DNA of 64,000 nucleotides from Sodalis praecaptivus (GCF_000517425.1 NZ_CP006569.1:2656760-2720759), one strand, 5' to 3'; shown: positions 9,760 through 20,793, numbered from the stretch's first letter. Translations and numbers: made by a program. Notes: generated from the letters alone by a model not told the origin.

Positions 9760-11250
9760 TTAGGCGACTCCTGTAGCGGCGGAAATGACCTGGGCCGGGG
9801 TTAAGTTCGCGGTGGGATAAATGTCCACGATGCGTTTGGCGCGCATGACCGCCAGGCGATCGCTGAGCGCCATGACCTCCGGCAGTTCGGAGGAGATAAA
9901 CACGATAGCGGTGCCGTTGGCCGCCAATTGACGCACGGTCTGATAGATCTCGTATTTCGCGCCCACATCGACGCCCCGCGTCGGCTCATCGAGAATCAAT
10001 ACCCGTGGGGTTTTTTGCAACCATTTCGCCAGCACGATTTTTTGCTGATTGCCCCCGCTCAGCGTGCCGGTGCGCTGATAAGGGGAACTGACGCGGATCC
10101 TCATGCGCCTTATCGCCTCCCGGGTGGTCTGCCGCTCCCGGCGGCGGTTAATCAGCGGGCCGGCATGCTGAAAAGCGATATGCTGCAAATTAAGATTGAC
10201 GTCATGGCTCAGTACCAGCCCCTCTTCTTTGCGATTTTCGGTGACGAACGCGATACCCTGCGCAATAGCCTGGCCGGGTGAGCGAATAGCCACCGGTTTA
10301 CCCGCCATCACGATGTCGCCATCGCAGCGGGTCACGCCGAAAATCCCTTTCATCACATCGCTGCGACCGCTGCCCACCAGGCCGAAGAACCCCAGCACTT
10401 CCCCCGCCCGGACACTAAAGCTGATATCGGAAAATTGTCCCGGATGGCTAAGATGTCGCACGTCAAGCAGCGGCACGGCGCCGGGATCCGGCCCGGCGCC
10501 CAGCCGGGGTGGGAAGACGTTTTTCATTTCCCGGCCGACCATTTGCGCAATCAATTGTGCAATTGTCGTTTGGGCACGCTGATGGGTCGCAATAAAGGCG
10601 CCGTCGCGTAATACCGTAATATCATCCGACACACGCATGATTTCATCCATGCGGTGGGAGATATACACCACCGCGCAGCCTCGCGCCTTTAAGCGGTCGA
10701 TGATGCCGAATAAAATGCCGGCTTCGCCGTCGCTTAACGAGGACGTCGGCTCATCCATAATCACCACCGAAGCCGGAAAGCTGAGCGCTTTGGCAATTTC
10801 CACCAACTGCCGTTGCGCCAGCGATAGCGCCCCCACCTGCTGATAAGGGTCGGTATCGATGCCTAGTGTCGTCAGCAACCGCCGGCAGTCGGCCACCATT
10901 TGGCCATCGCGGATAAAACCGCAGCGTGCTGGCTCATGGTTGGCATAGATGTTCTCCGCCACCGTCATATTGTTGCTGAGGCTCAGTTCCTGAAACACGG
11001 TGGCGATGCCCAGCGCGCGAGCGTGCGCGGGGTTGCGTATCGTTACGGGACGACCGTCAAAGAGAAGCGTCCCGCGGTCCGGGGCATAAAGACCGGCGAG
11101 GATTTTCATCAGCGTCGATTTTCCGGCGCCGTTTTCCCCGAGCAGCGTATGAACTCTGCCGCGGCGTAGCGTCATGCTGACGCTGTCCAGCGCCGCCACG
11201 GCGCCGAAACGTTTCGCGATATCACGCACTTCCAGCTGAATATCCGACAT
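9760..11250 (-). CDS. Sugar ABC importer ATPase, RbsA/MglA type
   Basis: A cytoplasmic double ATPase of 496 aa with two nucleotide-binding halves. The first half has GENGAGKST and LSLAQRQLVEIAKAL. The second has a degenerate Walker A-like GLVGSGRSD and LSGGNQQKIVLAKWL followed by LILDEPTRGVDVG. This asymmetry is normal for RbsA/MglA proteins. I place the start at ATG 11250 (protein begins MSDIQLEVRD) because GGAG lies just upstream. The frame is open to 11349, but the extra 33 residues look non-native. Neighbours are the binding-protein gene (207-bp gap upstream) and the permease. Confidence 0.9.
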   Translation of the reverse strand: MSDIQLEVRDIAKRFGAVAALDSVSMTLRRGRVHTLLGENGAGKSTLMKILAGLYAPDRGTLLFDGRPVTIRNPAHARALGIATVFQELSLSNNMTVAENIYANHEPARCGFIRDGQMVADCRRLLTTLGIDTDPYQQVGALSLAQRQLVEIAKALSFPASVVIMDEPTSSLSDGEAGILFGIIDRLKARGCAVVYISHRMDEIMRVSDDITVLRDGAFIATHQRAQTTIAQLIAQMVGREMKNVFPPRLGAGPDPGAVPLLDVRHLSHPGQFSDISFSVRAGEVLGFFGLVGSGRSDVMKGIFGVTRCDGDIVMAGKPVAIRSPGQAIAQGIAFVTENRKEEGLVLSHDVNLNLQHIAFQHAGPLINRRRERQTTREAIRRMRIRVSSPYQRTGTLSGGNQQKIVLAKWLQKTPRVLILDEPTRGVDVGAKYEIYQTVRQLAANGTAIVFISSELPEVMALSDRLAVMRAKRIVDIYPTANLTPAQVISAATGVA

Positions 11251-11457
11251 CTTGCTCTCCGGTTGCTGAACTCGCCCCAGGCGCCAAGCAAAGCGGCGGC
11301 CCGTCATGCCGAGGCGATCAAAAAGACGTTGCCCGCACCGCATCATCATTCAGCCGATGCGCGGCTCGCGCCAAAACCGCGGCCCGTCACCCAAAACGCC
11401 GCGAAAGACGTTGGCCGAACCGCGTAAGCCCCGGCCGACGCCGGACGCTTGTTGCCG

Positions 11458-12348
11458 TCAGTGTTTCTGATAAATCCCGGGGGCTACGGCAATGGTTTTC
11501 GGCACCGTTTTGCCGTTGAGATAATCGACCGTCGCCGCGACGGCTTTACTGCCCATTTGATCCGGATACTGCTGGATGACGGCGACAAAAGTGGGCTCGT
11601 TGTCCACCGCCTTGCGCGCTTCCGGCATGCCGTCGAAGCCGATGATTTTGATGCGATCATTACGCGCCGATTTCGCGGCGATCACCGCCGCCAGCGCCGC
11701 GTCGTCGCCAAAACCGAACAGCCCGTCCAGATTGGGATGACCCTGAAGAATATTTTGCGCGGTAGTCAACGCTTCCGCGCGGGTGATGCCCGGCTGCACG
11801 GCAACTATCTTTATCGCCGGCGTGTCGGCCAACCCTTTTCTGAAGCCTTCAACCCGCGCGACCACCGACTGCAACGCCGGGTAATCAATAATGGCCACGT
11901 TGCCTTTGCCGTTCAGCAATTTCCCCATCAGCCGGCCGGCCGCCACGCCGCCCGCGTAATTGTCGGTCGCGACATGGGTAATGACCGGTACCCCCTCGGC
12001 GGCGACATCGACGCTAATTACCGGAATACCGGCTTTTTCCGCTTTGATAATGGCCGCCTGAACGCCGCGCGAATCCACCGGCGAAATAATAATCGCGTCA
12101 ACTTTTTTGGTGATGAAATCCTCAACGTCCGATAATTGTTTATTGAGATCTTGATTGGCAATTGAAATATTAAGTGTTACATCCTCTCGCTGCGCTTCCG
12201 CTTTCATGGCGTTCGCCAATTCAATATAAAACGGGTGTTGCTGCGTTAGCAGCGAGGCGCCGAGTTGATAGTGTTTTGCCTGCGCGGAATGCGATAATAG
12301 CGATAAAGACGCCGCCAGCAGAGCGCCGATAAGTGTAGCTTGCTTCAT
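11458..12348 (-). CDS. Periplasmic sugar-binding protein, RbsB type
   Basis: A 296-aa secreted binding protein with a standard signal peptide (MKQATLIGALLAA, cut after SAQA), then a periplasmic-binding-protein/LacI-type fold. QQHPFYIELANAMKAEA and IISPVDSRGVQAAI are typical of the RbsB group. The preferred start is ATG 12348, with GAGG 9 nt ahead; the frame also allows TTG at 12363. Downstream come the matching ATPase, permease, kinase and gatZ. Import by ABC delivers unphosphorylated sugar, which explains the kinases in the locus. Family members also bind ribose, allose or xylose, so tagatose is inferred only from the enzymes. Confidence 0.88.
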   Translation of the reverse strand: MKQATLIGALLAASLSLLSHSAQAKHYQLGASLLTQQHPFYIELANAMKAEAQREDVTLNISIANQDLNKQLSDVEDFITKKVDAIIISPVDSRGVQAAIIKAEKAGIPVISVDVAAEGVPVITHVATDNYAGGVAAGRLMGKLLNGKGNVAIIDYPALQSVVARVEGFRKGLADTPAIKIVAVQPGITRAEALTTAQNILQGHPNLDGLFGFGDDAALAAVIAAKSARNDRIKIIGFDGMPEARKAVDNEPTFVAVIQQYPDQMGSKAVAATVDYLNGKTVPKTIAVAPGIYQKH

Positions 12349-12363
12349 GTTTTTAGACCTCAA

Positions 12364-12968
12364 TGTCGTTAGCGCCGCAGGGTACGCGACGATTCAGCCA
12401 CAGCATGACGCCGTGACTCCAGGAGATAGGCCCGGCCAGCGGGCCGGCCGTCTTGAGACTAAACCTTACTCGGCACACCCCATCATCCGGCAAACCGCCG
12501 CGCTGGCCGGCCGCCCTAGGCGCGTGACGCACGCGCAGGAATGAAAAACGTCAGCCCCCGATTAACGGCTGTCGCTGTTTGCTTACCGGTAGCCAATTAT
12601 CAATTGCTGTAGCTAATCGCCAATAGCCAATAGCCAATAGCCAATAGCCAATAGCCAATAGCCAATAGCCAATAGCCAATAGCCAATAGCCAAAATTATT
12701 TTATTTTTATTATTGGTTTTATCATTTTATTTTATATGTAAGCGAATTCATTCGTTACTCAAATAATAATGCGACCGACGCTCGCCGCGAAAACCCCGTT
12801 GGCACATTGCCCGTTATCCCACCATTGGCTAAGCCCAGCGCAGTCCCTTCCATTATTAGTACCGGGAAAAGGAATGTCATATCCCCGCTATTTCCGCTGT
12901 CAGCGTATTGAAGGCGCTACAGGAGTGGGAATTCCCGACCTGACGCCATGACGTTCACGGCTCGAAGG
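12364..12968. other. Intergenic region between binding-protein gene and gatY
   Basis: About 600 bp without a convincing gene. It contains the heptamer array at 12619-12693, followed by an AT-rich stretch (12694-12770). The promoter for the minus-strand genes from the binding protein onward should lie here unless they are read through from gatY. Open frames present are short and resemble no known protein. Confidence 0.6.
12619..12693. repeat. Heptanucleotide microsatellite, 10 x GCCAATA
   Basis: Ten perfect consecutive copies of GCCAATA run from 12619 to 12688, followed by a partial GCCAA. Degenerate relatives (AGCTAAT, AGCCAATT) lie just upstream. It is about 270 bp upstream of the binding-protein start codon on the minus strand and about 275 bp downstream of gatY. 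Such arrays slip during replication, so copy number may vary between strains. Its spacing from the gene would fit a promoter-region effect, not a frame switch. Confidence 0.9.
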
Positions 12969-13835
<867 letters not shown>

Positions 13836-13975
13836 TTAACCAAGGGCGGCGTGAGCGGTTAGCGCAAAAGCCCTACTTTCCCGTTCTTCACCGCCATCCG
13901 TTTCTTATAAGCTGCAAGGGAATTATAATAACCTTCAAATTATAACCTAATATAGAGGTTAGGTCGTAAAAATGG

Positions 13976-13991
13976 CGTGACAGCGATCAAA
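13976..13991. promoter_or_regulatory. CRP-like site
   Basis: The sequence CGTGA-cagcga-TCAAA matches the CRP consensus TGTGA-N6-TCACA at eight of ten arm positions with the right spacing. It lies about 150 bp ahead of gatY, in the control region of a sugar-catabolic locus, where catabolite control is expected. The prediction rests on sequence alone. Confidence 0.4.
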
Positions 13992-14302
13992 TTTAAGCAC
14001 AATACTTACAAAACGTAAATAATAGTTATTGTAAAACGAAAGTGTTAGTCGCTATTCGGTCTATTTGCCTTTTCCCCGTCCGGTCTCTCACTCTGCGCGT
14101 TAAAAAGGCTGTTGTCCCGCCAAGGGCAATGGTACAATTATTTAAGGTTAACATAATGATTATTAAGGTTTATTATTAATTTCACTTTTAATTTACCTTG
14201 CCCGCCGCGCGCCATGCGCCGCGCGGGAAGCCATCGTCGACGACGGCGCGTGCCGGTCGGGCCGTTTACCGCGCCCGTGCGGGCGCCGGTCTGGGTTGCC
14301 TG

Positions 14303-14323
14303 AAACTTTCAATTGAAAAGTTT
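14303..14323. promoter_or_regulatory. DeoR-type operator candidate
   Basis: TTTCAATTGAAA is a perfect 12-bp palindrome at 14307-14318, flanked by AAAC (14303-14306) and, one base further out on the right, GTTT (14320-14323). It lies about 45 bp ahead of the start of the DeoR-family gene. DeoR/GlpR/AgaR-type regulators commonly recognise TTTC/GAAA-rich repeats, so autoregulation is plausible. Confidence 0.45.
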
Positions 14324-14367
14324 GCGGACTATAGTGAGGCTATTTACCGCTTATCCAGGATGGCAAC

Positions 14368-15195
14368 GTGCCGAGAAAATCATCCAACTTACTGAAGCGG
14401 CGACTGAAAATCGCTGAGATTGTACGAAAGCAGGGAGAAATCCGGGTCGAGAGTCTTTGTGAGCAGTTGGGCGTGTCCGGCGTCACTATCCGCGGCGATT
14501 TGGCTTACCTGGAGCAGCAGGGATATTTAAAACGTTCGTTCGGCGGGGCCATTTCCACCGCCGCCGCCACCGCGTCGCAGGCTGTCGCGCCGCCGGTCGG
14601 CGCAGTACCCAACCGTGCCGCTGAGCTGGAGATGGCGCTGCATTGCGCGCGCCTGGTGGCCGATCGGGATACCCTGTTTCTAGGGCACGGCGCCATTACC
14701 CGCAAGGTCATCCCCTTGCTGAGCGGTCGGAAAAAGCTGCGGCTCATTGTAAACGACCTGCAGCATGCCCTATTGGCGGATGAGTTTATCGATGGCGAAG
14801 TGATCCTGGCAGGCAGCGAAATGATCCGTAATCGTCACGTTTTGGCCGGCAAAACGCTGGACAGCGTCGTGCAACATTACACGCTCTCCCATTGTATTTT
14901 GCAGGCCACTTCACTGGACGCCACCGGCGCGCTCAGCGGCGATTTGCCGCAGTTGGCCCCGCATTATCAGCGGGTGCTCGATATGGCGCAGATGAAAACC
15001 CTGCTGGTCACCGGTTATCCGCCGCCCGAGGGCAATCACGCGCCGGCCGGCCAATTGACCCAGTTGGACAATCTGGTGACCTGCGGCGCGGTGAATGGAT
15101 TTTATCAACAGCAGTTGTTCGAGTCGGATTTCATTATCCGCTACAGCAATAATGAGTGTTTTACCTGGACTAATCGGGATTCTACTGGGGATTAA
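14368..15195 (+). CDS. DeoR-family sugar-locus regulator
   Basis: A 275-aa cytoplasmic regulator. The N-terminal DeoR helix-turn-helix (about residues 10-62) contains IRVESLCEQLGVSGVTIRGDL, split here by family landmarks, and ends in the usual LxxxGxLxRxxGGA-like segment. The C-terminal sugar-phosphate-binding DeoR domain follows (about 85-260). The start is GTG at 14368 with AGGA about 9 nt ahead. It is divergent from gatY and 10 bp ahead of the second PfkB kinase. It probably represses the locus in the absence of a phosphorylated ketose. The inducer is not readable. Confidence 0.87.
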   Translation: MPRKSSNLLKRRLKIAEIVRKQGEIRVESLCEQLGVSGVTIRGDLAYLEQQGYLKRSFGGAISTAAATASQAVAPPVGAVPNRAAELEMALHCARLVADRDTLFLGHGAITRKVIPLLSGRKKLRLIVNDLQHALLADEFIDGEVILAGSEMIRNRHVLAGKTLDSVVQHYTLSHCILQATSLDATGALSGDLPQLAPHYQRVLDMAQMKTLLVTGYPPPEGNHAPAGQLTQLDNLVTCGAVNGFYQQQLFESDFIIRYSNNECFTWTNRDSTGD

Positions 15196-15205
15196 AGGGG
15201 ACGCT

Positions 15206-16159
15206 ATGTCTGTGAGCATCTGCACCATGGGTGAGTTACTGGTGGAATTTTTATGTAAAAACTACAACCAGGGCTTTACCCGGCCCGGGGAGTTCCTCGG
15301 CCCCTATCCCAGCGGCGCGCCCGCCATTTTCGCCGCGCAGGTCGCCCGGCTGGGTTTCAGTTCGCTGCTGTTCGGCTGCGTCGGCAACGACGATTTCGGC
15401 GAGCTTAATATTGAGCGGCTGCGCCAGGAAGGCGTGGCTACCGAGGGGATAACCCGGGTGGACAAAGCCCCCACCGGCACCGCCTTCGTCAGCTATCGTA
15501 CCCCTCTCGAGCGGGATTTCATTTTTAATATTCCCAGCAGCGCCTGCGGCTTTCTTTCCCCGGATCATATTCAACCCGCCCTGCTTGAACGCTGCCAGCA
15601 CTTTCATATCATGGGGTCGTCGCTGTTTTCGTTTCGTATTATTGACGCCATGCGCAAAGTGATCCAGATAGTGAAGGCCAATCAAGGAACCGTCTCCTTC
15701 GATCCCAATATTCGCAAGGAGATGATGAATATCCCCGAAATGCGTCAGGCGTTCGACTATATCCTGGAATATACCGACATCTTTTTGCCCAGCGAAGGGG
15801 AGATGCCCTACTTCGCCCACGGCCGCAATCAATCGGAAGCGGCCATCGTGGCCGACCTACTGGCGGGAGGGGTGCAGCATGTCGCCATCAAACGCGGCGG
15901 TAACGGCGCCAGCCATTACCAGCGGCTGCGGGGCGAGCTGCGCGAGCTGCATGTGGCGGGCTACCAGACGCCGCTGGTGGACCCCACCGGCGCGGGCGAT
16001 TGTTTCGGCGCGACGTTTGTCAGTCTGCTATTGGCCGGCTATCCGGTAAGCGAGGCGCTGACCTATGCTAACGCCAGCGGCGCGCTGGCGGTATCGCGTA
16101 AGGGTCCGATGGAGGGTATTTCCACTTTACAGGAAATCAAACGGTTGGTGCTGGCCTAA
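15206..16159 (+). CDS. PfkB-family ketohexose kinase (second paralogue)
   Basis: A 317-aa sugar kinase with [13 protein letters not shown] (C-terminal PfkB motif with catalytic Asp) and [12 protein letters not shown] 15206 is chosen because AAAGGGG lies 5-11 nt ahead; the frame is open further upstream inside the regulator gene but without family similarity. It follows the DeoR gene by 10 bp, in the same transcript. By eye it is roughly half identical to the kinase at 7757-8734. With an ABC importer delivering free sugar, two phosphorylations are needed before the aldolase step, so two kinases make sense. Confidence 0.85.
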   Translation: MSVSICTMGELLVEFLCKNYNQGFTRPGEFLGPYPSGAPAIFAAQVARLGFSSLLFGCVGNDDFGELNIERLRQEGVATEGITRVDKAPTGTAFVSYRTPLERDFIFNIPSSACGFLSPDHIQPALLERCQHFHIMGSSLFSFRIIDAMRKVIQIVKANQGTVSFDPNIRKEMMNIPEMRQAFDYILEYTDIFLPSEGEMPYFAHGRNQSEAAIVADLLAGGVQHVAIKRGGNGASHYQRLRGELRELHVAGYQTPLVDPTGAGDCFGATFVSLLLAGYPVSEALTYANASGALAVSRKGPMEGISTLQEIKRLVLA

Positions 16160-16327
16160 ACGGCGGGCGGGGATCAGCGAAAACCGGCTAAAAAAAGCGG
16201 CACAGATCACAGATCCAGAGTAAACTGTCATCACGCAGCCGGGCGTTGTCGGCCCCCGCTGCCCACGACGGCACCTCAGGGCGCCCGGTGCTTTCCGCTC
16301 ATTTCTACTTTGTTGGCTGTCATCGCA

Positions 16328-17563
16328 ATGCAAACGACCCATTCCTCCCGCCGTTCCAGGGCCCGCCCGCCGTTTACGCCACGCACCAGCCGCTCAAGAG
16401 CCTGGCTACGGGTGCTATGCATGGCGCTGGCGGCCTTTATCTTCAATACCACCGAGTTTGTACCGGTGGGACTTCTCAGCGCTATCGCCGACAGCTTCGC
16501 CATGACGCCGGCCCAGGTGGGGTTAATCATCACCGTCTACGCCTGGGGGGTCGCGCTGATGTCGCTCCCGCTAATGCTGCTGACCAATAAGATGGAGCGG
16601 CGTGCGTTACTGATGGGCACCTTCGCGCTGTTTATCGCAAGCCATGTCCTCACCGCCTTCGCCTGGAATTTCTGGGTGCTGATGTGCTCGCGCATCGGCG
16701 TGGCGCTCGCGCATGCGGTGTTCTGGTCGATTACCGCCTCGCTGGCGATTCGAGTCGGTCCGAAAGGGAAATCGGCGCAAACGCTCAGCCTGCTGACCAC
16801 CGGGACCGCGCTGGCGATGGTACTCGGGCTCCCGTTGGGAAGGCTTATCGGCCAATATTTGGGCTGGCGTATTACCTTTGGCATTATTGGCATCACCGCG
16901 CTGGCGATCATGCTGTTGCTATGGCGCCTGCTGCCGCGTTTGCCGAGCAACCATTCCGGTTCTTTGAGCAGCGTGCCGGAATTGTTTCGCCGCCCCGCGC
17001 TGGTCAGCATTTACGGGATTACCGTGGTGGTGGTCACCGCCCATTATACCGCCTATAGCTATATTGAACCCTTCATGCAGCGCGTGGCGGCCGCCGGCGA
17101 AAACTTTACCACCATGCTGCTGCTGCTGTTCGGCGCCGCCGGTATCCTCGGCAGCCTGCTATTTTCCCTGTTGGGCAACCGCCATCCCACCGCGTTGCTG
17201 GTGGGCGTCATTGCCTGCCTGATGGTGTGCCTGCTCCTGCTGTTGCCGCTGGCGCCGCACAATGTCGGCATTGTGCTGTTGTGCGTGCTCTGGGGAATGG
17301 CCATGACCGCCCTCGCCCTCAGTTTGCAGGTGAAAGTGCTCGGTATGGCACAGGACGCCACCGATGTAGCGATGGCGCTGTTTTCCGGCATTTTTAACCT
17401 AGGTATCGGCGCCGGCGCGCTGCTGGGTAATCAGGTCAGCCTGTTTCTCTCGATGGACGACATCGGTCTGGTGGGCGCCCTGATTGCCTTGCTGGGCCTG
17501 GGGCTGTGTATTTGGGCATTTCGTCGTTACCGCGCCACGTTCCGCCTCATTAATTTGGGCTAA
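16328..17563 (+). CDS. sotB: Sugar efflux transporter SotB
   Basis: A major facilitator of about 411 aa with 12 hydrophobic segments. Long stretches match what I recall of E. coli SotB (YdeA), such as [51 protein letters not shown] and [15 protein letters not shown]. SotB exports sugars such as arabinose and IPTG and limits their toxic build-up. Start ATG 16328 is tentative because no strong ribosome site is visible; TTG at 16310 is in frame. It carries an N-terminal Arg/Ser-rich extension of about 20 residues. It lies 170 bp after the second kinase and may serve as an overflow valve for that locus. Confidence 0.88.
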   Translation: MQTTHSSRRSRARPPFTPRTSRSRAWLRVLCMALAAFIFNTTEFVPVGLLSAIADSFAMTPAQVGLIITVYAWGVALMSLPLMLLTNKMERRALLMGTFALFIASHVLTAFAWNFWVLMCSRIGVALAHAVFWSITASLAIRVGPKGKSAQTLSLLTTGTALAMVLGLPLGRLIGQYLGWRITFGIIGITALAIMLLLWRLLPRLPSNHSGSLSSVPELFRRPALVSIYGITVVVVTAHYTAYSYIEPFMQRVAAAGENFTTMLLLLFGAAGILGSLLFSLLGNRHPTALLVGVIACLMVCLLLLLPLAPHNVGIVLLCVLWGMAMTALALSLQVKVLGMAQDATDVAMALFSGIFNLGIGAGALLGNQVSLFLSMDDIGLVGALIALLGLGLCIWAFRRYRATFRLINLG

Positions 17564-17827
17564 GACGGCCGACGGCGCGGCCCTGTCGCAACCCGGCGCA
17601 CACGCTTGGCCCACATTACGCGTCGCCGTCCGGCGCAGGTGCGTTGACGCCGGCGGCACAGCGCACCTGCCGCCGGTGAGTCTCGGGTTTGCTCCGGGCC
17701 GCTCTGCACTATCGGCCGCCGGCGACGTCATACTTTTGTCATAACTCGCTCATGCCGCGGTCAGTTTCACCCGCCTACACTCCTCTATGCAATGAACACC
17801 TATACTTACTCACGAGAGGAACACGCC

Positions 17828-18601
17828 ATGAAACTGACCCTCGGTCAATCCATCAAGATCATCGCCCTTTCCACCGTCTGTCTGATGGCGGGCGTCAGCA
17901 CCGCAGCGCAGGCCGAAAACGTAAAAAACATCGTCCTGGTGCACGGCGCCTTTGTCGGTGGAGCCGGCTGGCGCCCGGTCTATGACATTCTTACCCAAGA
18001 TGGCTATAAGGTGACGCTGGTGCAGGAGCCCCTGACTTCGTTCAAGGAAGACGTCGCCGCCACCCAACGCGTCCTGGACCAGCAGGACGGCCCCGTCATC
18101 CTGGTGGGCCACAGCTACGGCGGTACGATCATCAGCGAAGCGGGCAATGATTCGCACGTGGCGGGCCTGGTGTATATCGCAGCCCATGCGCTGGACGTCG
18201 GCGAGTCGAGCGGCGGTAACGGCAAAAAATACCCCAATAGCGCGCATCCGTATGTGAAAACGCCGGATGGTTTTATGATGCTGGCGCCGGCCAATTATCC
18301 CGGTGACTTCGCGGCGGATCTGCCCGCCAAACAGGCTAAATTTGAAGCGCAGGCGCAGATGCCCACCGCCGCCGGTATTTTCTCCACGACCATCGACAAC
18401 CCGGCCTGGAAAACCAAACCCAGCTGGTACATGGTCGCCAAAGCGGACAAAATCATCAATCCGGATTTAGAACGGATGTATGCTCAACGCGCCAAAAGCC
18501 ATACGGTAGAAGTTGCCGGCGCCAGCCATTCGGTGTATGAATCCCATCCTAAAGAGGTGGCGGCATTGATCGAGCAGGCCGCCGCGCAGGCGGTGAAATG
18601 A
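17828..18601 (+). CDS. Secreted alpha/beta hydrolase
   Basis: A 257-aa protein with a signal peptide (MKLTLGQSIKIIALSTV..., cut after AAQA). It is a compact esterase-like alpha/beta hydrolase: LVHGAFVGGAGW forms the oxyanion region, GHSYGG holds nucleophile Ser96, Asp207 sits in KADKII and His234 in ASHSVYESHP. ATG 17828 is supported by GAGAGGA 7 nt ahead. It stands alone between sotB and a metal-responsive two-component system (42 bp downstream). The substrate is unknown; small esters are likely for this family. Confidence 0.82.
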   Translation: MKLTLGQSIKIIALSTVCLMAGVSTAAQAENVKNIVLVHGAFVGGAGWRPVYDILTQDGYKVTLVQEPLTSFKEDVAATQRVLDQQDGPVILVGHSYGGTIISEAGNDSHVAGLVYIAAHALDVGESSGGNGKKYPNSAHPYVKTPDGFMMLAPANYPGDFAADLPAKQAKFEAQAQMPTAAGIFSTTIDNPAWKTKPSWYMVAKADKIINPDLERMYAQRAKSHTVEVAGASHSVYESHPKEVAALIEQAAAQAVK

Positions 18602-18643
18602 TCCCCCGCTGCGCACTATTCCCTTGCTGCGACGGAGTGAACG

Positions 18644-19324
18644 ATGAAAATACTGGTCATTGATGATGAGCCCAAAGCACGGGAATATATGCGCAGCGGT
18701 TTGACCGAATCCGGTTATGTCGTTGATGTCGCGAGCGACGGCCGCGAAGGGCTGTTTATGGCCCAGGAGTACCATTACGACTTGATACTGCTCGACGTGA
18801 TGATGCCGGAGGTTAACGGGTGGGAAGTCATGAAAACGCTGGATTCTCTGCTGGATACACCGGTGATTTTTCTTACCGCCAAAAGCACCGTCGACGACCG
18901 CATCAAAGGGCTGGAGCTGGGGGCGGACGATTACCTCATCAAGCCTTTCTCCTTTGCCGAACTGCTCGCCCGCATCCGTACCGCGCTGCGGCGCGGCATG
19001 CAGGTGAAACGTGAAGAGCTTCTCGCGGTGGCCGACCTGCGGCTGGATATCGCCAAACGGCGCGTGGAGCGGGCCGGCCGGCGAATCGATCTGACCAATA
19101 AAGAGTTCAACCTGCTGCAATTGCTAATGTCCAATCCCGGACAGGTGATGAGCCGTACCTTGATAGCCTCGCGGGTCTGGGATATGAATTTCGATAGCGA
19201 TACCAATGTGGTAGATGTGGCCGTGCGCCGTCTGCGGCAAAAAGTCGACGAACCTTTCCCTCACCCCCTGATCCATACCGTGCACGGCGTGGGCTACCGC
19301 TGCGAGGGCGACGATACGCCATGA
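18644..19324 (+). CDS. Heavy-metal-type response regulator (CusR/CopR group)
   Basis: A 226-aa OmpR-family regulator. The receiver domain (1-120) has the acidic pocket D7-D8, phospho-acceptor Asp51 in LLDVMMP, and the Lys of IKPFSF. The C-terminal winged helix (about 128-222) ends in TVHGVGYRCE. It is closest in style to CusR/CopR/IrlR, which respond to copper or silver. The kinase gene overlaps it by 4 nt (ATGA). A TonB-dependent copper receptor lies at 25693-27876, which supports a copper link. Its own promoter is not obvious. Confidence 0.88.
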   Translation: MKILVIDDEPKAREYMRSGLTESGYVVDVASDGREGLFMAQEYHYDLILLDVMMPEVNGWEVMKTLDSLLDTPVIFLTAKSTVDDRIKGLELGADDYLIKPFSFAELLARIRTALRRGMQVKREELLAVADLRLDIAKRRVERAGRRIDLTNKEFNLLQLLMSNPGQVMSRTLIASRVWDMNFDSDTNVVDVAVRRLRQKVDEPFPHPLIHTVHGVGYRCEGDDTP

Positions 19325-20718
19325 AAAGCCTGTCGCTGACCGCGCGCCTGTCGCTGTTGATTTCCACTACCGTGCTGCTGGTCATGATCCTGACGGGGAT
19401 GGCGCTGTATCAATCGCTGGCGCAACAAATCAGCGTGCGTGACGATGCGGCCCTGCTGAACCGGATGGATCAGATCCGCACCCTGTTGCTCAACGAGGAT
19501 GTGCTGGAGCTCATTCGTACCAAGCCGCGGCTGTTTGCCAATATGCTCGGCAATACCGAGTCGCTGCTGGTGCTGCGCTTTCCCGGTCAACCGCCGCTTA
19601 TTGAGGTCAATCCCGGCAAGGCAACCATACCGGACATCCCCGCGGTGCCCGCCCAGCAGCCGCTGGCGCTGAAAAATGTGCGTCACGAGCTTGCGCGCGA
19701 CGGCACGCCGTTTATCTCCGCCTCCGCCCTGGCGAAAACGCGCAACGGCCCGGGTGAAGTGGAAATTATTACCGGCAGGCTCATGACGGAGCGTACCAGC
19801 ACGCTGGCGGGTTACCGCCACCAAATGCTGTTGCTGATCATCGTCGCCACCGCCATTGCCGCGCTCAGCGTCGCGTTTCTGACCCGACGCGGGCTGCGCC
19901 CCCTGCATCGCCTGGCGCAGGAAACCGCCGCCATCGACGTGCGCCATTTGGCCTGGCGCATCCGGCCACATCACGTACCGCGGGAGCTACTGGCGCTGGT
20001 GGCGGCCTTCAATCAAATGCTCGACCGGTTGGAAACCAGCTTTCAGCAGCTCAGCCAGGTGTCGGCCGATATGGCCCACGATCTGCGCACGCCGATTGCC
20101 AACCTGCTCGGGCAAACGGAGGTGGCGCTGACGCAGGCGCGCAGCCTCAAATACTATGAAACGCTGCTGGGATCCAACTTTGAAGAGCTGTTGAGATTAT
20201 CGCGCATGATTGACAGCATGCTGTTTCTGGCGCAGGCGCAGGACGCCAGCCAAGCGATCCATTGCGAACAGGTAAATCTGGCGACGGTGTTGCCGCCGCT
20301 GGCGGACTATTTTGAGGGGCCGGCCGAGGAGCGTCAGCTGACAATGGTCTATCCCACGGAGGGCACCCTCTGGGCCGATGGCGACCTGTTGCGGCGCGCG
20401 CTCGCCAATTTGCTGGCCAATGCGATCCGCTTCGCACAAAGCGGCAGTACCATCCGGGTAAGTGTCCAAACGCAGCGCGAGGGCGTGACGCTGTCGGTGG
20501 AGAACCACGGCGACACCATCGCCGCGGCGCAGCAGGCGCGAATCTTTGACCGTTTCTATCGGGTGGATGCGTCCCGCCACGATTCTGCCACCGGCAGCGG
20601 TCTGGGGCTTTCTATCGTGCGCAGCATTATGCAGCTGCATCACGGCCACTGCGCGGTGGTAAGCCAGGATCGCCTAACGCGCTTTACGCTGTTTTTCCCG
20701 TCGCGAGAGACGCCATAG
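19321..20718 (+). CDS. Heavy-metal-type sensor histidine kinase (CusS/CopS group)
   Basis: A 465-aa inner-membrane kinase. An N-terminal transmembrane helix (about 10-32) is followed by a periplasmic sensor (about 33-165), a second helix (about 167-187), HAMP, and a kinase core with phospho-acceptor His253 in ADMAHDLRTPIAN. The N box is LANLLANAIRFA, and the G-rich SGLGLSIV is near the end. It is co-translated with the response regulator. Periplasmic copper or silver sensing is inferred from family and neighbours. Confidence 0.88.
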   Translation: MKSLSLTARLSLLISTTVLLVMILTGMALYQSLAQQISVRDDAALLNRMDQIRTLLLNEDVLELIRTKPRLFANMLGNTESLLVLRFPGQPPLIEVNPGKATIPDIPAVPAQQPLALKNVRHELARDGTPFISASALAKTRNGPGEVEIITGRLMTERTSTLAGYRHQMLLLIIVATAIAALSVAFLTRRGLRPLHRLAQETAAIDVRHLAWRIRPHHVPRELLALVAAFNQMLDRLETSFQQLSQVSADMAHDLRTPIANLLGQTEVALTQARSLKYYETLLGSNFEELLRLSRMIDSMLFLAQAQDASQAIHCEQVNLATVLPPLADYFEGPAEERQLTMVYPTEGTLWADGDLLRRALANLLANAIRFAQSGSTIRVSVQTQREGVTLSVENHGDTIAAAQQARIFDRFYRVDASRHDSATGSGLGLSIVRSIMQLHHGHCAVVSQDRLTRFTLFFPSRETP

Positions 20719-20793
20719 CGGGTTCAACGCGATAGGCGAGCTCCCGTATAACCCTCTATTTTACATGCCTTTTAAGCAAAAAAATCACAGTTC

